64,000 nt of DNA, taken from assembly GCF_030272615.1 (NCBI RefSeq), contig NC_081406.1, positions 236,137,922 through 236,201,921 of the forward strand. The letters are read 5' to 3'. How positions within the stretch are numbered: position 1 is the first letter of the stretch; each line of letters opens with the position of its first letter. The translations under genes were made by a program, and so were the position numbers. Below, one piece after another: positions 10,915-23,189 of this stretch. The DNA comes from Cryptomeria japonica (taxonomy: Eukaryota > Streptophyta > Pinopsida > Cupressales > Cupressaceae). A model generated the notes under the pieces. That model did not search any database. It saw only the letters and a list, made by a program, of their open reading frames with translations, and had not been told where the DNA came from.

Positions 10915-13016
10915 TCCAATTTATAGAATTTCTATCAAATTTTGAACGGCTGATATGATCCAATCTATTAACTTACGTCATGTCTTGAAGGGCTGATGTC
11001 AAGCTTGACTAATCAATTTTTCCAACAGATTCGGATTGTAATGTTATATTCTGGAGTTTGGAGTATCTGCCATGGAAAAGTAGCCAAGCCCAACTATGCC
11101 ACGTTATATTTTGGACTTTTGGAGCATGAGAATTCAGGATTTCCGTAGTCTTCGCATTTCTTGTGTCATATTTTGGGTTTCTCTCTCGAACTTGAAAATG
11201 TCATGCCACGTTCCTTGATAATGGGAGAGTGTTCTTTTGATTTCAATTTTCTATCTCGTTTCAACAGTTTAATGTCAAAACAATTCATTGATTTTCTTTT
11301 CAACATTTCACATCAAAAAAAGATATTCCCATGTTCTTTTGATTTTAACATTTAGTTATTTCAATAGTTTAATGTCAAACACAATTAGCATATAAAACAC
11401 GTGCATTACTTTTGTTTATAAAAAAATAAGTTGAGATTTCATAAAAAATATAAAAAAATGCTACAAGATAAAATAAAATCTTGTACAGATATTTTTTTTA
11501 TATATTAATTTTAAGTGAATGTCTTTAAGTTGGAGCTTAAAACGAATCGTGAGACCACTAGCTTCCTAAAGCTTTATAGCTTAAATTTTTAAGCTTAACC
11601 ATTATTATAGATAAATTTAAGAATTATTAACAACAATGCCGAGGTATTCTAGAAAGCCCTCTCCATAGGATTGCAACTTACCAAAAAGCGCATCTCTCTC
11701 CCTACTTTGGAACTATTGAAACCTATATATTTGAAGGTCTATAATAGCAATTGAACCCATTGGCTCAAAGGGGATGTTGAACATTTTATAATTATTATAA
11801 TTTTTGTTAGAAATAGATAATTTTGAACTGTTCGATTTTTTATTATATCTATTATTTGCATGATTATTGATGTCTTGAAATCTCAAAACAATAAAATCAA
11901 CAACTAAATCTATTGTTGTTGCTTATAACTTTGGATCATATGGATATAGACTTGGAAATACTAACTTGCAAGCTACTTCTTTTTCTCTCACTTTCTCTAG
12001 TTCTAGTCCCTACATCCTTGCCTCCTCAATAGGTTTTTAAACTATATCTATGATTAGCTTTAGAACTGATTACTTTATTACTACATCATTTGTTTTTGTG
12101 AGTAGTTCTCTTCCTTGGTATTGCTCAATGTCTTTGGCTCACCCATGAAAGTTACAATATTATTGTCAATCTCAAAATAGAATGGAACCATTCTAGAATC
12201 ATTAACAACTTCATCTGCTTTTTGATCAATGTTTGCAGGCACAACCTTTTGGTAAATAACTAAATATAATTCCATAATAGGAACCATTTGACATGTCTAG
12301 AAAATGATAAATAACCAATCTAACAACTTTTATTTATCAACCTTTCAGAATTATGAATCAAACGTAAACCCAAACAAATTAGTTTAGCAATCCTTGATAC
12401 ATCCATTTCCTCCCAGATTCATATATCTTCGTAGCTCAAAGTTGTTCCACATTTTTTAATCAAATGACAATCAATACTCTTTAGTATCTTGTACATGCTT
12501 CTACATTTCACATTGATGTTTACCTCAACAAAAAAAAAGAAGTGAAAATTGCACACCCAATAAACTTTTATGATCTAGTATTATTTGATGAATGTAAAGA
12601 CCCCATCTTAATACAAGTTGATAATATAACACCAAATGTGAATTAGATGGGTAAAGTTAAAGGTAGGTGATTAATTCTAAAATAAAATAAAACTAGCAAA
12701 AAAAAATTATTCTATATATGACCTTTAAAGATGTTTTATAACTTGATTTTTTTTAATATAAACTCTATAAACAAGTCAGCTTGATTATAAACATGTGGTA
12801 ATAGTAGTCATCAGCTAACCACTTAGGAAATATATTAAATTATGCATATGGTTATTAATTCATTCTTCAAAAAGGATTATGTTGGAAAGTGGGTGCTTTG
12901 GTTTGTTAAAAAGTTCATACAAGAGAATGTGTGAAATATTACTAGTTAGTTGTAGTTAGATATCATTCTTATTGGTCAACATCAAATAATATATATGAAA
13001 TAAACTTTACCATAAC
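10915..13016. other. Non-coding stretch upstream of TPS copy 1
   Basis: No convincing gene. A TATAAATT sequence lies at about 10918-10925 on the minus strand but is too close to the first exon to call a promoter. A transit-peptide exon of the terpene synthase might lie here, but I could not identify one. Short frames at 11161-11355 and 12081-12287 show no family resemblance. Confidence 0.4.
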
Positions 13017-13035
13017 AAGATTCAATTGTAAAGTC
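13017..13035. repeat. Target-site duplication, left of LINE
   Basis: AAGATTCAATTGTAAAGTC, identical to 19577-19595. Confidence 0.92.
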
Positions 13036-13396
13036 TTTTGTCGACCTGAATCTTAAAGGTATTTTTACTCTGCAATTTGTCGCTCGATATGGGCGAATAT
13101 AGGGTTGTTGGCGCGTGGGCTGATGTGGGTTGGGAAGACCCGCTGCATATCCCACAATTGGTCTTTACTAAGGGTAAGGACAACCAAACTATGGCTTCAA
13201 ATAGAATCATAGGGTTTCGTCCACCTTATTACAACATAAAATAACTTGAAATCACACAAAAACTCTAAAATGCAAGAAAAGACAACTTTGAGCTAGGTGC
13301 TCTGCACCACCAGGTTATGAGGGATGTTGGGTAGCGAGAGGATTATGTTATGTTTCACAATCCACAGTCTTAGGGTTATTTGCAAGTAAGGATAAG

Positions 13397-14362
13397 ATGG
13401 TAACATCTCACCAGAATATTGTGTTTTCGAGGGGCAACAATGTGGAAGAATTATTTCCAAATATCAATACCTCGAATTTCTTGGATAATCTCTCTCATTT
13501 ATTATCACCAAATGATGGTGGTGGGAATCTAGTCTGTTCTAAGAAGCCAAAAGAATATTTAGAGGGTAAGGAATACCAGGGGATTGTTCATATTTTAGCT
13601 AAGAATGATGGGGTTGTTTTGGAATCTAATGTTGGGGTTTCTTCTCTAGGGTTTCCTGATGATGCTACCCTTGATCAACAAGTCAAAGGATTGGTGTCTA
13701 ATAATTCTTCGTAGCATGTTGATGTGAATGTGGATAATAATGCCACCTTAGGAAATAATATTTATTCGAGGGACATTCCTGTTATTGTGCCAGATGAAAA
13801 TGTGGTTCAGCAAGTAAATGATCTTTATAAAGATCATGAGCATCAGATGGATGAGGACATTACGAATAGGGTTATTAGTTCCATTGAGAATAACCTGGGG
13901 GAAATTAAATCGACCCTTCCTATCTTTGAATCTACTAATCCTTTTGAGGTTTTGGCTTCAATAAAAGTGGACATCATTGAAAATCTAGTCATGACTTCTC
14001 CTAAGTCAAGTAAGAGTTTACCAATTGTCCAAACTACTCTAATTAGGTCTTCATCTATGGTTTCTCCTGGTAGGGGTAGGCCTCCAAAATTTTGAAAGAC
14101 TCAATTGGAAATTGATGCTGGGATTCAACACACATTGTCTCTTTCTTTTGGTGATAGGAAAGGGAAGCATTTGGTTTCTCTTGGTAGCACAATGAAAGAA
14201 AGTTTTACTCCTGAAGGTAAGAGGAGTAAGAGGTCTATCAATAGCCCTCCTGTGACTAGGTCGGGGGCTATGAAATGTAATCTTCAAAGTAGCTTTGGAG
14301 AAGGGAAGTCTTCTTCATTTAAAGGAAAGAGGGGAGCCTCGGTCTCCCCTCGAGAGAAATGA
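13397..14362 (+). pseudogene. LINE ORF1
   Basis: 322 codons in one frame with two in-frame stops (13712-13714 TAG, 14093-14095 TGA). The protein is polar, rich in N, S and D in the first half. It is basic near the C terminus (GKRSKRS, KGKRGASVSPREK), as expected for nucleic-acid binding by plant LINE ORF1. I see no CCHC zinc knuckle, which many plant L1 ORF1 proteins have. Its TGA stop overlaps the ATG of ORF2 (ATGA at 14359-14362), suggesting translation of ORF2 by reinitiation. The start at 13397 is the first ATG of this frame after the 5' UTR. Confidence 0.7.
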
Positions 14363-17300
14363 GAATTATGTCTTGGAATGTTAGGGGATTAAATGCCCCT
14401 AACAAGAGGTGCTTAACTAAGTCCCAGAAAGAGCTAGTTAAGTGTGATATTTTCATGTTACAAGAGACAAAATTGTCAAAAGAGTCTGCTGATTTGGTTT
14501 TTACTTCTTGGAGAAGGTGGGATTTCCTCTCCTCTCCAGCTTGTGGTGCGTCAGGGGGATTGGCATGGCTTTAGAATAACTATAACATTGAGGCTGAGCT
14601 AGTTGCCTCTGCTGTAAACTGGATGTTGGCCTTAGTTAAAAGAAAGTTTTCAAAGGTTAAGTTTCAGATTTTTAATATTTATGCTCCATCTGGTATTCAA
14701 AGGAAGATTAAATTATGGGAAGAGATTAAGAGGATTTCCTCCCCTTTAAGGCATGGTCCTTTTATAATCTTTGGGGGGGATTTTAATGCTATCACTGATT
14801 TGGGAGAAAAGAAAGGAGGTATTCTCCCTAATAAAAAAATCATGGAAGACTTGGGGAAGTTCATTAAGGACATGAGTCTTTTTTACTATCAGTTTCAGAA
14901 TGGGGTTTTCATATGGACAAATATGAGAAGAGATTTTTCACAGATTGTGGAAAGGTTAGATCAGTTTTTGTTATCAGATGTTTGGATTGAATCAGAATTT
15001 GATTTTTTTTCCTCTATTCTACAAGTTTCGGGGTCAAATCATTTTCCAATTTCCCTATCAATTTTGGAATACAAAGCTCCTTTTAAGTCACCTTTTAAAT
15101 TTGAACCTATGTGGTTTAGAGATTCTTCCTTTTTGCCTTTGCTCAAAAAATGGTGGAATTTTGCTCCTTATTGTTCTGGATCCTAAATGTTTCAGATTGC
15201 TAAGAAGTTTTGTTTTTTGAAATTGAACATTACAGAATGGAATATCTTGCATTTTAAGAACATCTTTTAGGAAAAATAGAGGATTCAAGATATGATTGAA
15301 TGTCTTAATTCACATGTGATTCAACATGGTATGGTGCCACTTGTTTTTGATGAACTAAAGTTTCTAAAAGAAGAGCTTGAAGAAGTTTTGACCAGAGAAG
15401 AAATCTATTGGAGACAGAAATTGAGGGAGGTCTGGCTTTCAGATGGTGATAGAAATACAAAAAAAAACCAGTCTTCAACAAAAATAAAGAGAAGTAGAAA
15501 TAGGATATCTTGTATTAAGTGTCAAAATGATAAACTATTAACAGACCGGTAGGATTTTGTTGCACAGGCAGTTAGGTTTTTTAAGTCACTATTATCTTCG
15601 AAGCATGGAGATATTCATAATAACATTTCTTCTAATATCCCTTCTTTGGTATCTTCGGAAGATAATAAAATGTTGATGTCTCAGTTTTCTTTGGATGAAG
15701 TTAAGAATGTTGTTTTTGCAATGAACCCTGATAAGGCTCTGGGACTGTATGGTTTTACTCCTTTATTTTTTCAGAAATGTTGGGATTTTTTGGGAAATGA
15801 TGTTTTATTGGCCCTTGAGGAAGCTATAAGGAATAGGTCTATTTTGAAAGAGTTTAAATTTACTACAATGATTGAAATTATTCCTAAAAAAGAGGTTACT
15901 AAGACATTTGCTGATTTTCATCCTATTGCTTTATGTAACACTTTGTACAAGACTTTTACTAAGGTTATTTCTTTAGGGTTGACTAAAATTCTACCTAGGA
16001 TCATTTCTTTAGAACAAGGTGGCTTTGTTCCTAGAAGGGAGATGACAGAGGGAGCTATAGTGGTGCATGATGTTCTGCATTCTATTTCTACTCAGAGAAT
16101 CTCGGTCATGATCCTCAAATTAGATATGATGAAGGCGTATCATAGAGTAGAATGGGAGGCTTTGCATGTTGCTCTACTTAAATTGGCCTTTTCCAAGGCA
16201 TGGGTCAAATGGATTTGTGCTTGTATTTCTTCTGCAAGGTTCTCGGTTCTAATTAATGGCTCCTCTTGTGATTTTTTCTCCTCCTCTAGGGGTTTGAGGC
16301 AGGGGGATCCCTTGTCTCCCTTCTTATTCATTCTCCTAGCTGAAACATTCAGTTGGGCTATTAGAGCTGCTAAGCTGAGAGGACTTTGGAATGGAATTAG
16401 GGTTCAAAATGTTCCACAAAGCATTTCCCATTGTTTGTTTGCAGATGATACCTTTTTGTTTGGTCAGGCTTCTTTGGGTGAGGCAAGAGTGATAAAGGGG
16501 ATAATATAGAATTATGCATCCTTTTCTGGTCAAAAAGTAATTGTTGATAAGTCAAATATTTTTTTCCTTCATACTTCACAATTGGTTCAGGATAGATTGA
16601 ATATTTTTTGGGGATTTGGATCTAGAAATCTTCCTTGTTCTTATCTTGGTATACCTTTCTTCATTAAGCAGGATAAACTAGAGTTTTGGGATAAGATTAT
16701 TTCAGTTATCTCTAGAAGGATTCTATCCTGGAATCATAGATGGTTAACTTTGGCTAGTAAGATTGTTCTTATTAAGTCTGTCCTAAATGTTGTTCCTATT
16801 TATCTCATGTCTGTTTTGTAGTCTCCAAAAGCGGTTATTGTTAGTTTGTAGGATACTCTTAGGTCCTTCCTTTGGAGTAATAATAAAGATGGTAAGAAAA
16901 AACTCCCTCTGGTAGAATGGGATAAAGTTTGTTTGCCTACAAACCTTGGGAGCACAGGTATTAGGAGTCGAGAAAGTCAGAATTTAGCCTTAGCTGCTAA
17001 GGTGGTTTGGAAATTGTATGAGAGACCGATCTCTTTTTGGGCACAGATTATGTTTGCTAAATATTTAAATAATGAACCAAGAGAGGATGTTTTTAAAGTT
17101 TCAAATTTACCATCTGGTTCAGCTATTTCGAAATTTCTATGTAAATGTAGATCACTGATTTTGCCTCATCTCTCATGGATTGTTCATAATGGTAGGAAGG
17201 TCAAATTTTGGGAGAAAGTTTGGAATGGACATCCCCCTCTGGTGAATACAAGGGATTGGTCTCCTTTAATTTTCACTCTTTCTTCCCTTTGGGGTGTTTT

Positions 17301-18615
17301 TGTGGTAGATTATTTTGAGATTGAGTATAGCAAAAATCTTAAGGTGGCAAGATGGAAATCAATTGAGTTTTTAGATATTGATCAAAATGTGAAATTGGAC
17401 TATGAAAAGCAGTTGGGGGAGAGAGTAATAATTCTTTTTGATGCTGAGGATGAACTTCTCTGGACAATGAATATCTCTGGTAAGTACACAGTTAAGGATG
17501 ACTATAATTCTCTCTTGGTTGCTAAAGATTTATCTACTTGGCCATACAAGTTGTTTTAGCATATGGCTTGTCTCCCAAAGGCTAGTGCTTTTGCTTGGTT
17601 AGCAGTGTAGGACAGGGTCCTTATAGGTATGAGGTTGGATAGGTTGGGTATTACTGCAGTATTTCCTTGTGTTTTTTTTAATAAAAATTTAGAATCCTCT
17701 GCACATTTGTTTCTTCACTGTGATTTTGCCTATGCTTGTTGGCAATGGTTGTTTGAAAATATAAATATATCCTTTGTTATTGGTAAGGATCTCCTTTCCC
17801 ACTTCAGATCCTAGCCTCTCCTATTTGCTTCATATTTTTATGCATGTCTTTGGATTATTTCTCCATCTATTGTGATTTGGAATATTTGGTTAGAGCGTAA
17901 TAATAGGATTTTCAAACAAACAAGTTCTCCCTTGGTTGAGGTTTTATTGAGGATTGAATCTTCCATCTCTAAAGTTGCTTTGTCTTTTATTTATAAGAAT
18001 TTGGAAAATCTTACCTCTTTTTCTCATTGGGATAGTAGGGTAACTCAAGTCTAGAAGATGTTATCAGTTTTACCTACTCATGGATCTATTTTGAATAAGA
18101 CTAATGCTATAAGTAAGAGAAATTTTGGTAGCTACAAACCTCCTCCGCAAGGGCACTTTAAATTGAATTTTGATGGAGCTTCTCATGGGAACCTTGGCCT
18201 GGCAGGGGCAAGTATGGTAATTTATGATCATAAGGTAATATCTATTCAGGCTTGTTGTCATGCGATTAGTTTCAAGACTAACAACTGTGTAGAATTCTAT
18301 GCTTTGTCTTTTGGTTTGGATATGGCTATATCTCTAGGAATTAAGGACTCAATAATTGAAGGTGATTATATGGTTATTATTCAAAGTGTCATGAAAAAGA
18401 AGTCAAATTGTTGGCAATTACAATATATACTTGATCATATTTTACAAAAAATAGATTTTTTTTATTCCTTCTTGATTTCCCACTATTATAGAGAAGTGAA
18501 TAAGATTGCAGATTTCTTGGCTAACTTAGCCATTGATAGTGATGCTAATATGAAAGAGGTAAGTTTGGAAGAGATCCCTTCCTTGGTTTTGAAATATTTG
18601 AATTTAAAGAGGTAA
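14359..18615 (+). pseudogene. LINE ORF2: endonuclease, reverse transcriptase, RNase H
   Basis: 1,419 codons in a single frame with about a dozen in-frame stops and no frameshift. The endonuclease (14359 to about 15065) shows MSWNVRGLN, LQETKLS, GGDFNAI and GSNHFPISLS; the SDH of active enzymes reads SNH here. The reverse transcriptase (about 15640-16560) shows DFHPIALCNTLYK, LDMMKAYHRVEW, RQGDPLSPFLF and the catalytic FADD. A zinc-binding remnant lies near 17650-17760 (ESSAHLFLHCDFAYACW). RNase H (about 18140-18560) shows NFDGASHGN, EFYALSFGLD, EGDYMVII and REVNKIADFLAN, with its acidic residues mostly kept. ORF2 makes the DNA copy by nicking the target and extending from it. Several key positions differ by G-to-A or C-to-T from the consensus. 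Confidence 0.93.
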
Positions 18616-18639
18616 GTTTACATGGTAAGTGAAGGCTTC

Positions 18640-18895
18640 TCCTTCATTTTTATAATGTCTGGTTATCTTCTGACGTAACTAGTAAGGATGGATAATGGTA
18701 ATGATTAAGGGGCGACGGTGTGTGTGCAGTTTTTATTTAATGCTTGTCATATCATCTTTGCTTCGCATTATGGTTAAGTGGTAAGTGTACATTGGAAATG
18801 AATACCATTACCTTCTGATGTAACCAGTAAGGATGGTTAATGATAATGATTAAGGGATGGCGACATGTGTGCAGTTTTATTTGATGCTTGTCTTT
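18640..18895 (+). repeat. Tandem duplication in the LINE 3' region
   Basis: A unit of about 150 bases occurs twice: TAACTAGTAAGGATGG...GATTAAGGG...GTGTGCAGTTTT at about 18675 and TAACCAGTAAGGATGG...GATTAAGGG...GTGTGCAGTTTT at about 18822. The second unit carries the ATG of the third ORF. Confidence 0.8.
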
Positions 18896-19381
18896 TCATC
18901 TCTGCCTCGCACATTTCACATTTTGGATAATTTTGAGTCATCTTTGGATAATTATATGTTTGATGTGGGTTCTTTCCCTTATGGTGGGTTAATATGTGAT
19001 AGCATAGATGATGCTTTGAAAGGTTTGGAAAAACTATTAGATTTTGTTTCTCCTCAGATTGTGAACAGGACTTTGGATGCGCTAAATTTTTGTATTGTTT
19101 CATCTACTCCTCCTCTCCCTGCAGCTCCACTACAGGTTGTTCCTCCTAATTATGCTTTCTTCAATAGTTTCTATTTGACATTCTTTTTTGGCAGGATGAA
19201 AGATGGTGTGAGGAGTATGGCACTTGGAGTTTCCTGTGCATTTTGGTTTGGAATTGATTTGCATATATATATTGCATCGAAAGAACTCATATGTTGGAGA
19301 TTATTGTATCTTCCCTTAGAGGGGGTGATTGTATATCCTCAATATTTTGTAGGATTTAGGGTGGGGGATTGGCATATTTGA
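18857..19381 (+). CDS. LINE ORF3, function unknown
   Basis: 174 codons, open, starting 241 bases after the ORF2 stop. The middle (FDVGSFPYGG, LICDSIDDALKGLEKLLDFV, then a P-rich PLQVVPP) resembles the ORF at 21750-22439 in the second LINE: FDMGSFYYGG, LICDSLENTRASMDFLLYLA, PLRVIPP in the same order, with one extra segment there. No known domain was recognised. A pyrimidine-rich tract ending in GGCAG at about 19175-19195 looks like an intron acceptor, so the true frame may differ. It could be chance openness in a T-rich 3' UTR, though the shared motifs argue against that. Confidence 0.45.
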   Translation: MATCVQFYLMLVFSSLPRTFHILDNFESSLDNYMFDVGSFPYGGLICDSIDDALKGLEKLLDFVSPQIVNRTLDALNFCIVSSTPPLPAAPLQVVPPNYAFFNSFYLTFFFGRMKDGVRSMALGVSCAFWFGIDLHIYIASKELICWRLLYLPLEGVIVYPQYFVGFRVGDWHI

Positions 19382-19576
19382 AAATCTATCAAAAAGGTGG
19401 ATTTAGACTGCTTTTGTATGGGGATCTTTGGTCAGTTTTTTCGTTTTAAGGGTCGTAACTGGAGGTTTTCTTGCGGGTTCTTTCCTGTTGGTATGCCATT
19501 TGAACCCGTTGTTAAAAAGTATATTTTGAATAAATAAAAAATAGTCTAGTGGCATGCCCACTTTTATTTAAAAAAA

Positions 19577-19595
19577 AAGATTCAATTGTAAAGTC
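19577..19595. repeat. Target-site duplication, right of LINE
   Basis: AAGATTCAATTGTAAAGTC directly after the A-tail, identical to 13017-13035. The first A bases are ambiguous with the tail. Confidence 0.92.
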
Positions 19596-21349
19596 AAATA
19601 TTTCTAGTACACTTTTAATTGCTCTGAATTTTTATATAATTTTTTGCAATTATCTTGAATCTACATGTATCAATACATTATTCTTAAACTTAATCCAACT
19701 CTATACACATATTCTACCATCACCTTCTCATGATTTTACATATATTAATTTTTTTTTAATCCTTGATTATATTTGCTATATTAAGTCGATAAGTATAATA
19801 TTGTAAAATTTAATTCTACATGTTTGTATTTATAGAGGCCTTTACTAGAATTAATTTATTATCAAAAAATATAATTAAGTATATAATCTCATATTACCTT
19901 ATTTGAACATTCCAAACCAAATTAATTCTATTTACCAAAGAAAATAATATAATTGACGTAGTATAGGAAGCCTATATTTCATTCATCATCTTACTCTCAT
20001 ATGAATGACCAAAAACTGTTGCCTTTGATTATTTGTACACATTTTTATAGATTGACATAGAAGAACATGTGTGATTTAGATACAATCTAGATTCATAACA
20101 AGTATCAAGTTTCTATAATATAATGTCTACAATATAAAAACATTATCACTTAGATTTTCTAAAATCAAATAATATTTTAAATATAGAGGATCTAATTTTT
20201 TTCCTACTCAAAATAATCATTAATGATATCTCTTGATGTGTCCATTTAATAGTTTATGAGATCTTTATGGATTAGAATTGCCCACAAATACTTTCACAAT
20301 CCTTGAAACCAATAAAATATTATGCGTTAATTATGAAGAACTTGGTAAAATATCTATTATTTTAATTAATAGCAAAAAGTTGTCTAAGTTATTTAAATAC
20401 TTTTATTGCAATTGAAAAATACATAGAATTTTTTTATAAAGATAAATTTAGAAATATAAATAAATGTGTATTAAGTTTTAAAGAAAAGTAAAAAATGTCA
20501 CAATTTATACATAGTGTTATTTACAATAATAATTAGGGAACACAAAAAATGCTTTAGATAATAAAATTTGATTTTGTAATCGTAAGGGGAAATGGAGCAA
20601 CTTATAGGATGTTTATTTATTACAATATTTATCCTAACATGCTAAGCCAATAGAAATGAATAAAAATATAAGATGTATACATTATAAATATTTTATTACA
20701 AGAGATGTTACAACAGCATTGGAAGTCTTAAGGGGTTTTCATGTGAAAGTAATTACATGATCAAATCATAAAAATAAATTTATAAATTGATAATAATTAT
20801 ATGAAATAGTTAATTTATGATTAAAATAATCTCTACTTGGGTAATTAGCTTGAAATCCTCCATTGTCTCCATAGACGACACCACATGTGACTCTTGGTAA
20901 TTTAATATTCATTTTCCTTAGTTATTTGTAGAGGTGGACATTACTCTATAAACTATCAAAAAGGTTAATTGTAGGGTTACCTCATAGGCCACATTGATCT
21001 TGTCAAATATCATACCTTAATCAACTCCTTTACATATATCAAGATGATAACAAAAAATAATATGAATGAAGAAAATTATTTAATTAATTATTTAAACAAA
21101 TTTAAATAACCTTAAAACATTTTCTCAAAATTCCTATTAATCAAATATGAACTCAATATTTGGTTTCCCATTATATTTTTTGGGTATTAGAGAATTAATC
21201 CAAAAATAAGATTTAGCAATGAATATAAATCTTAATGTGTTGCTTGCAAATATTTTTTGGCATAGTGATTGGATTTTTGGGTTATTAGAAAACATGTGCA
21301 TAATAGTTACCAGTCTTGACATTAGTTATATGCATATTATATTTTTATT
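19596..21349. other. AT-rich spacer, no gene seen
   Basis: 1.75 kb between the two LINEs with no convincing frame and no repeat structure that I can make out. Confidence 0.5.
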
Positions 21350-21749
21350 TAAAAAAAAATAAAAGTGGAAAATCCATTGAACTATATATTAATGATAAAG
21401 AGTTTACATTGGATTTAGACATGGCATACCGGCAGGAAAGAACCCACAAGAAAACCTCTAGTTGTAGCCATATTAAGACTTAACAAACATATATAGTACC
21501 CTTTACAATATATATACTGATGAAACCCCCACCCTCCTATTTTTGATATTTTTTACAAAAGTCCCATAGGACAACTTCAAACCAGAATTACTCCAACTGA
21601 AGAAGAGATGAACATGAAGAACCACAAGGCAGATGAATAAGAGAAAATTCTTTGTCAGGACCATAGCTAACCATTTCGAACCAAAAAGAAGCCATGTAGC
21701 CTTCATTCCTATAAAAAACCATACTACCAGCTACAAAAGAGAAAATATG

Positions 21750-22439
21750 TTAGTTGTCCAAAAACCAAGTACTAGAGCTCTCATTCGGTGGCTCATGAGA
21801 AGAGGACGGAGGAGGAATCACCCTTAGAGGGAATGCCATGCAAGAAGGAGCTGAGCATAAAAATCCCAAAGAGATTAATGAATGTAAAGCCTGAAAAACA
21901 ACCCATGCTTTATCCACATAATGGTCAGGAGCCAAGTACAACAAAAAATCCATAGAGGCTCTAGTATTTTCCAAGGAATCGCATATCAATCCCATACGTA
22001 ACTGATGAAGCAAATGACCATACCAGCCATTAGCCAAAAGATCATGGTGAGGAAGAAAACCCCCATAATAAAAAGAACCCATATCAAACTGATAACTAGC
22101 CAATGCAAGAGAGACCAACTCCCAATTGCACACTATTGGGAAGACAATCATGGATACCAAGAGGCAAACCAAATCCATATCAAGGAGAACATAAAAACAA
22201 ATAGTAAGAAAATGAGAGAGAAGCTCATCATAAGAAACTTGATGACCAACTTGTAACGACCGACATCCCAAAAGCCTGTGAAACTCAAAGTTCACTGTAA
22301 GAGTAAACAGACTGAAAACCTTGCCAAGTTTAACAAAATTATCCTTAATTGCATCTTCTTCCCCCAATGATCGAGCTTCTAAAACCACTCTATAAACTCC
22401 AACAAGCAAAGAGGAAGGCATTTGTAGGATGAAGAGCAC
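21750..22439 (-). CDS. LINE ORF3 homologue, function unknown
   Basis: 229 codons, open. Residues about 110-215 align by eye with the third ORF of the full-length LINE: FDMGSFYYGG, then an extra segment (LPHHDLLANGWYGHLLHQLR), LICDSLEN, DFLLYLA, APSCMAFPLRVIPP. The N-terminal half is hydrophobic and cysteine-containing, with no recognised domain; it includes VVLEARSLGEEDAIKDNFVK. An acceptor-like tract (AACTAACAT, pyrimidines, TTTTGTAG) follows just past its stop on the minus strand. An open frame this long in a dead LINE fragment is notable. Confidence 0.5.
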   Translation of the reverse strand: MLFILQMPSSLLVGVYRVVLEARSLGEEDAIKDNFVKLGKVFSLFTLTVNFEFHRLLGCRSLQVGHQVSYDELLSHFLTICFYVLLDMDLVCLLVSMIVFPIVCNWELVSLALASYQFDMGSFYYGGFLPHHDLLANGWYGHLLHQLRMGLICDSLENTRASMDFLLYLAPDHYVDKAWVVFQALHSLISLGFLCSAPSCMAFPLRVIPPPSSSHEPPNESSSTWFLDN

Positions 22440-23189
22440 CGAAAACTAGAAATAAACAAGGAACTGATTTTTGAAAATGATAGAGAAATGTATTTGAAAT
22501 AGAAAATGTCCTGAATTTCCCATAAAGATACTGAAAAAATCCATTTGAAGCATGCTTGAATTAATTCGCATGAATGCGAAATCCTTCCACTAAAACCCGT
22601 AAGTGATTATCCTACAAGTAAGGATACCATCTATTTAAAAATAAATAATCCGTAAGCCAAATCTGTCAGACCCGAACATGCACAAGGCGGTCAGCTCAAT
22701 GATATTTGCATCAAAAAATAAAACCTTAGAAAACGTGCTGACGGCTTGAGGAGATGAAAGCATGCAAAAAAATAGTGAAGGGTTGGAGATAAGGACTACA
22801 CCAAACACACATGCCACAACCAAAACACATAATAAATGAAGATATTACTAATAAGACATAAGGTCAAATCAATATCGGAAAACATTAGAGGAAAATTCCA
22901 TAAGCCACAAAAAAACAAATTCACCCGTAGCACCCAGGATATACACCCCATCCGTCTGCACGAAAAAATATACCAACACCCCATATGTATGCATAGGACG
23001 GTTTACACATGTGATGTAAAAATAATCTAAACCAAGAGGAGGATGACATGTATATCTCAAGCAAATGAAACCGATGATGAAATTTAATATTATGCCCATA
23101 TAATTAAGCCGATTCATGAGTGAGTATCCCAATCATGAAAAAGTTGTTTACATGCTGCCACCTAAATAATTCTTTTCCAATCCTTAAGA

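Larger units (their letters stand above)
13036..19576 (+). mobile_element. Full-length plant L1-type LINE with RNase H and a third ORF
   Basis: A 6.5-kb non-LTR retrotransposon flanked by perfect 19-base copies of AAGATTCAATTGTAAAGTC. The order is 5' UTR 13036-13396, ORF1 13397-14362, ORF2 14359-18615, ORF3 18857-19381, then a 3' UTR ending in CTTTTATTT and A9. ORF1 and ORF2 each stay in one frame from end to end and are spoiled only by in-frame stops: two in ORF1 and about a dozen in ORF2. Nearly all of these fit CAG/CAA to TAG/TAA or TGG to TAG changes. It is dead but structurally complete. RNase H at the ORF2 end is typical of one branch of plant L1 elements. Confidence 0.93.
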
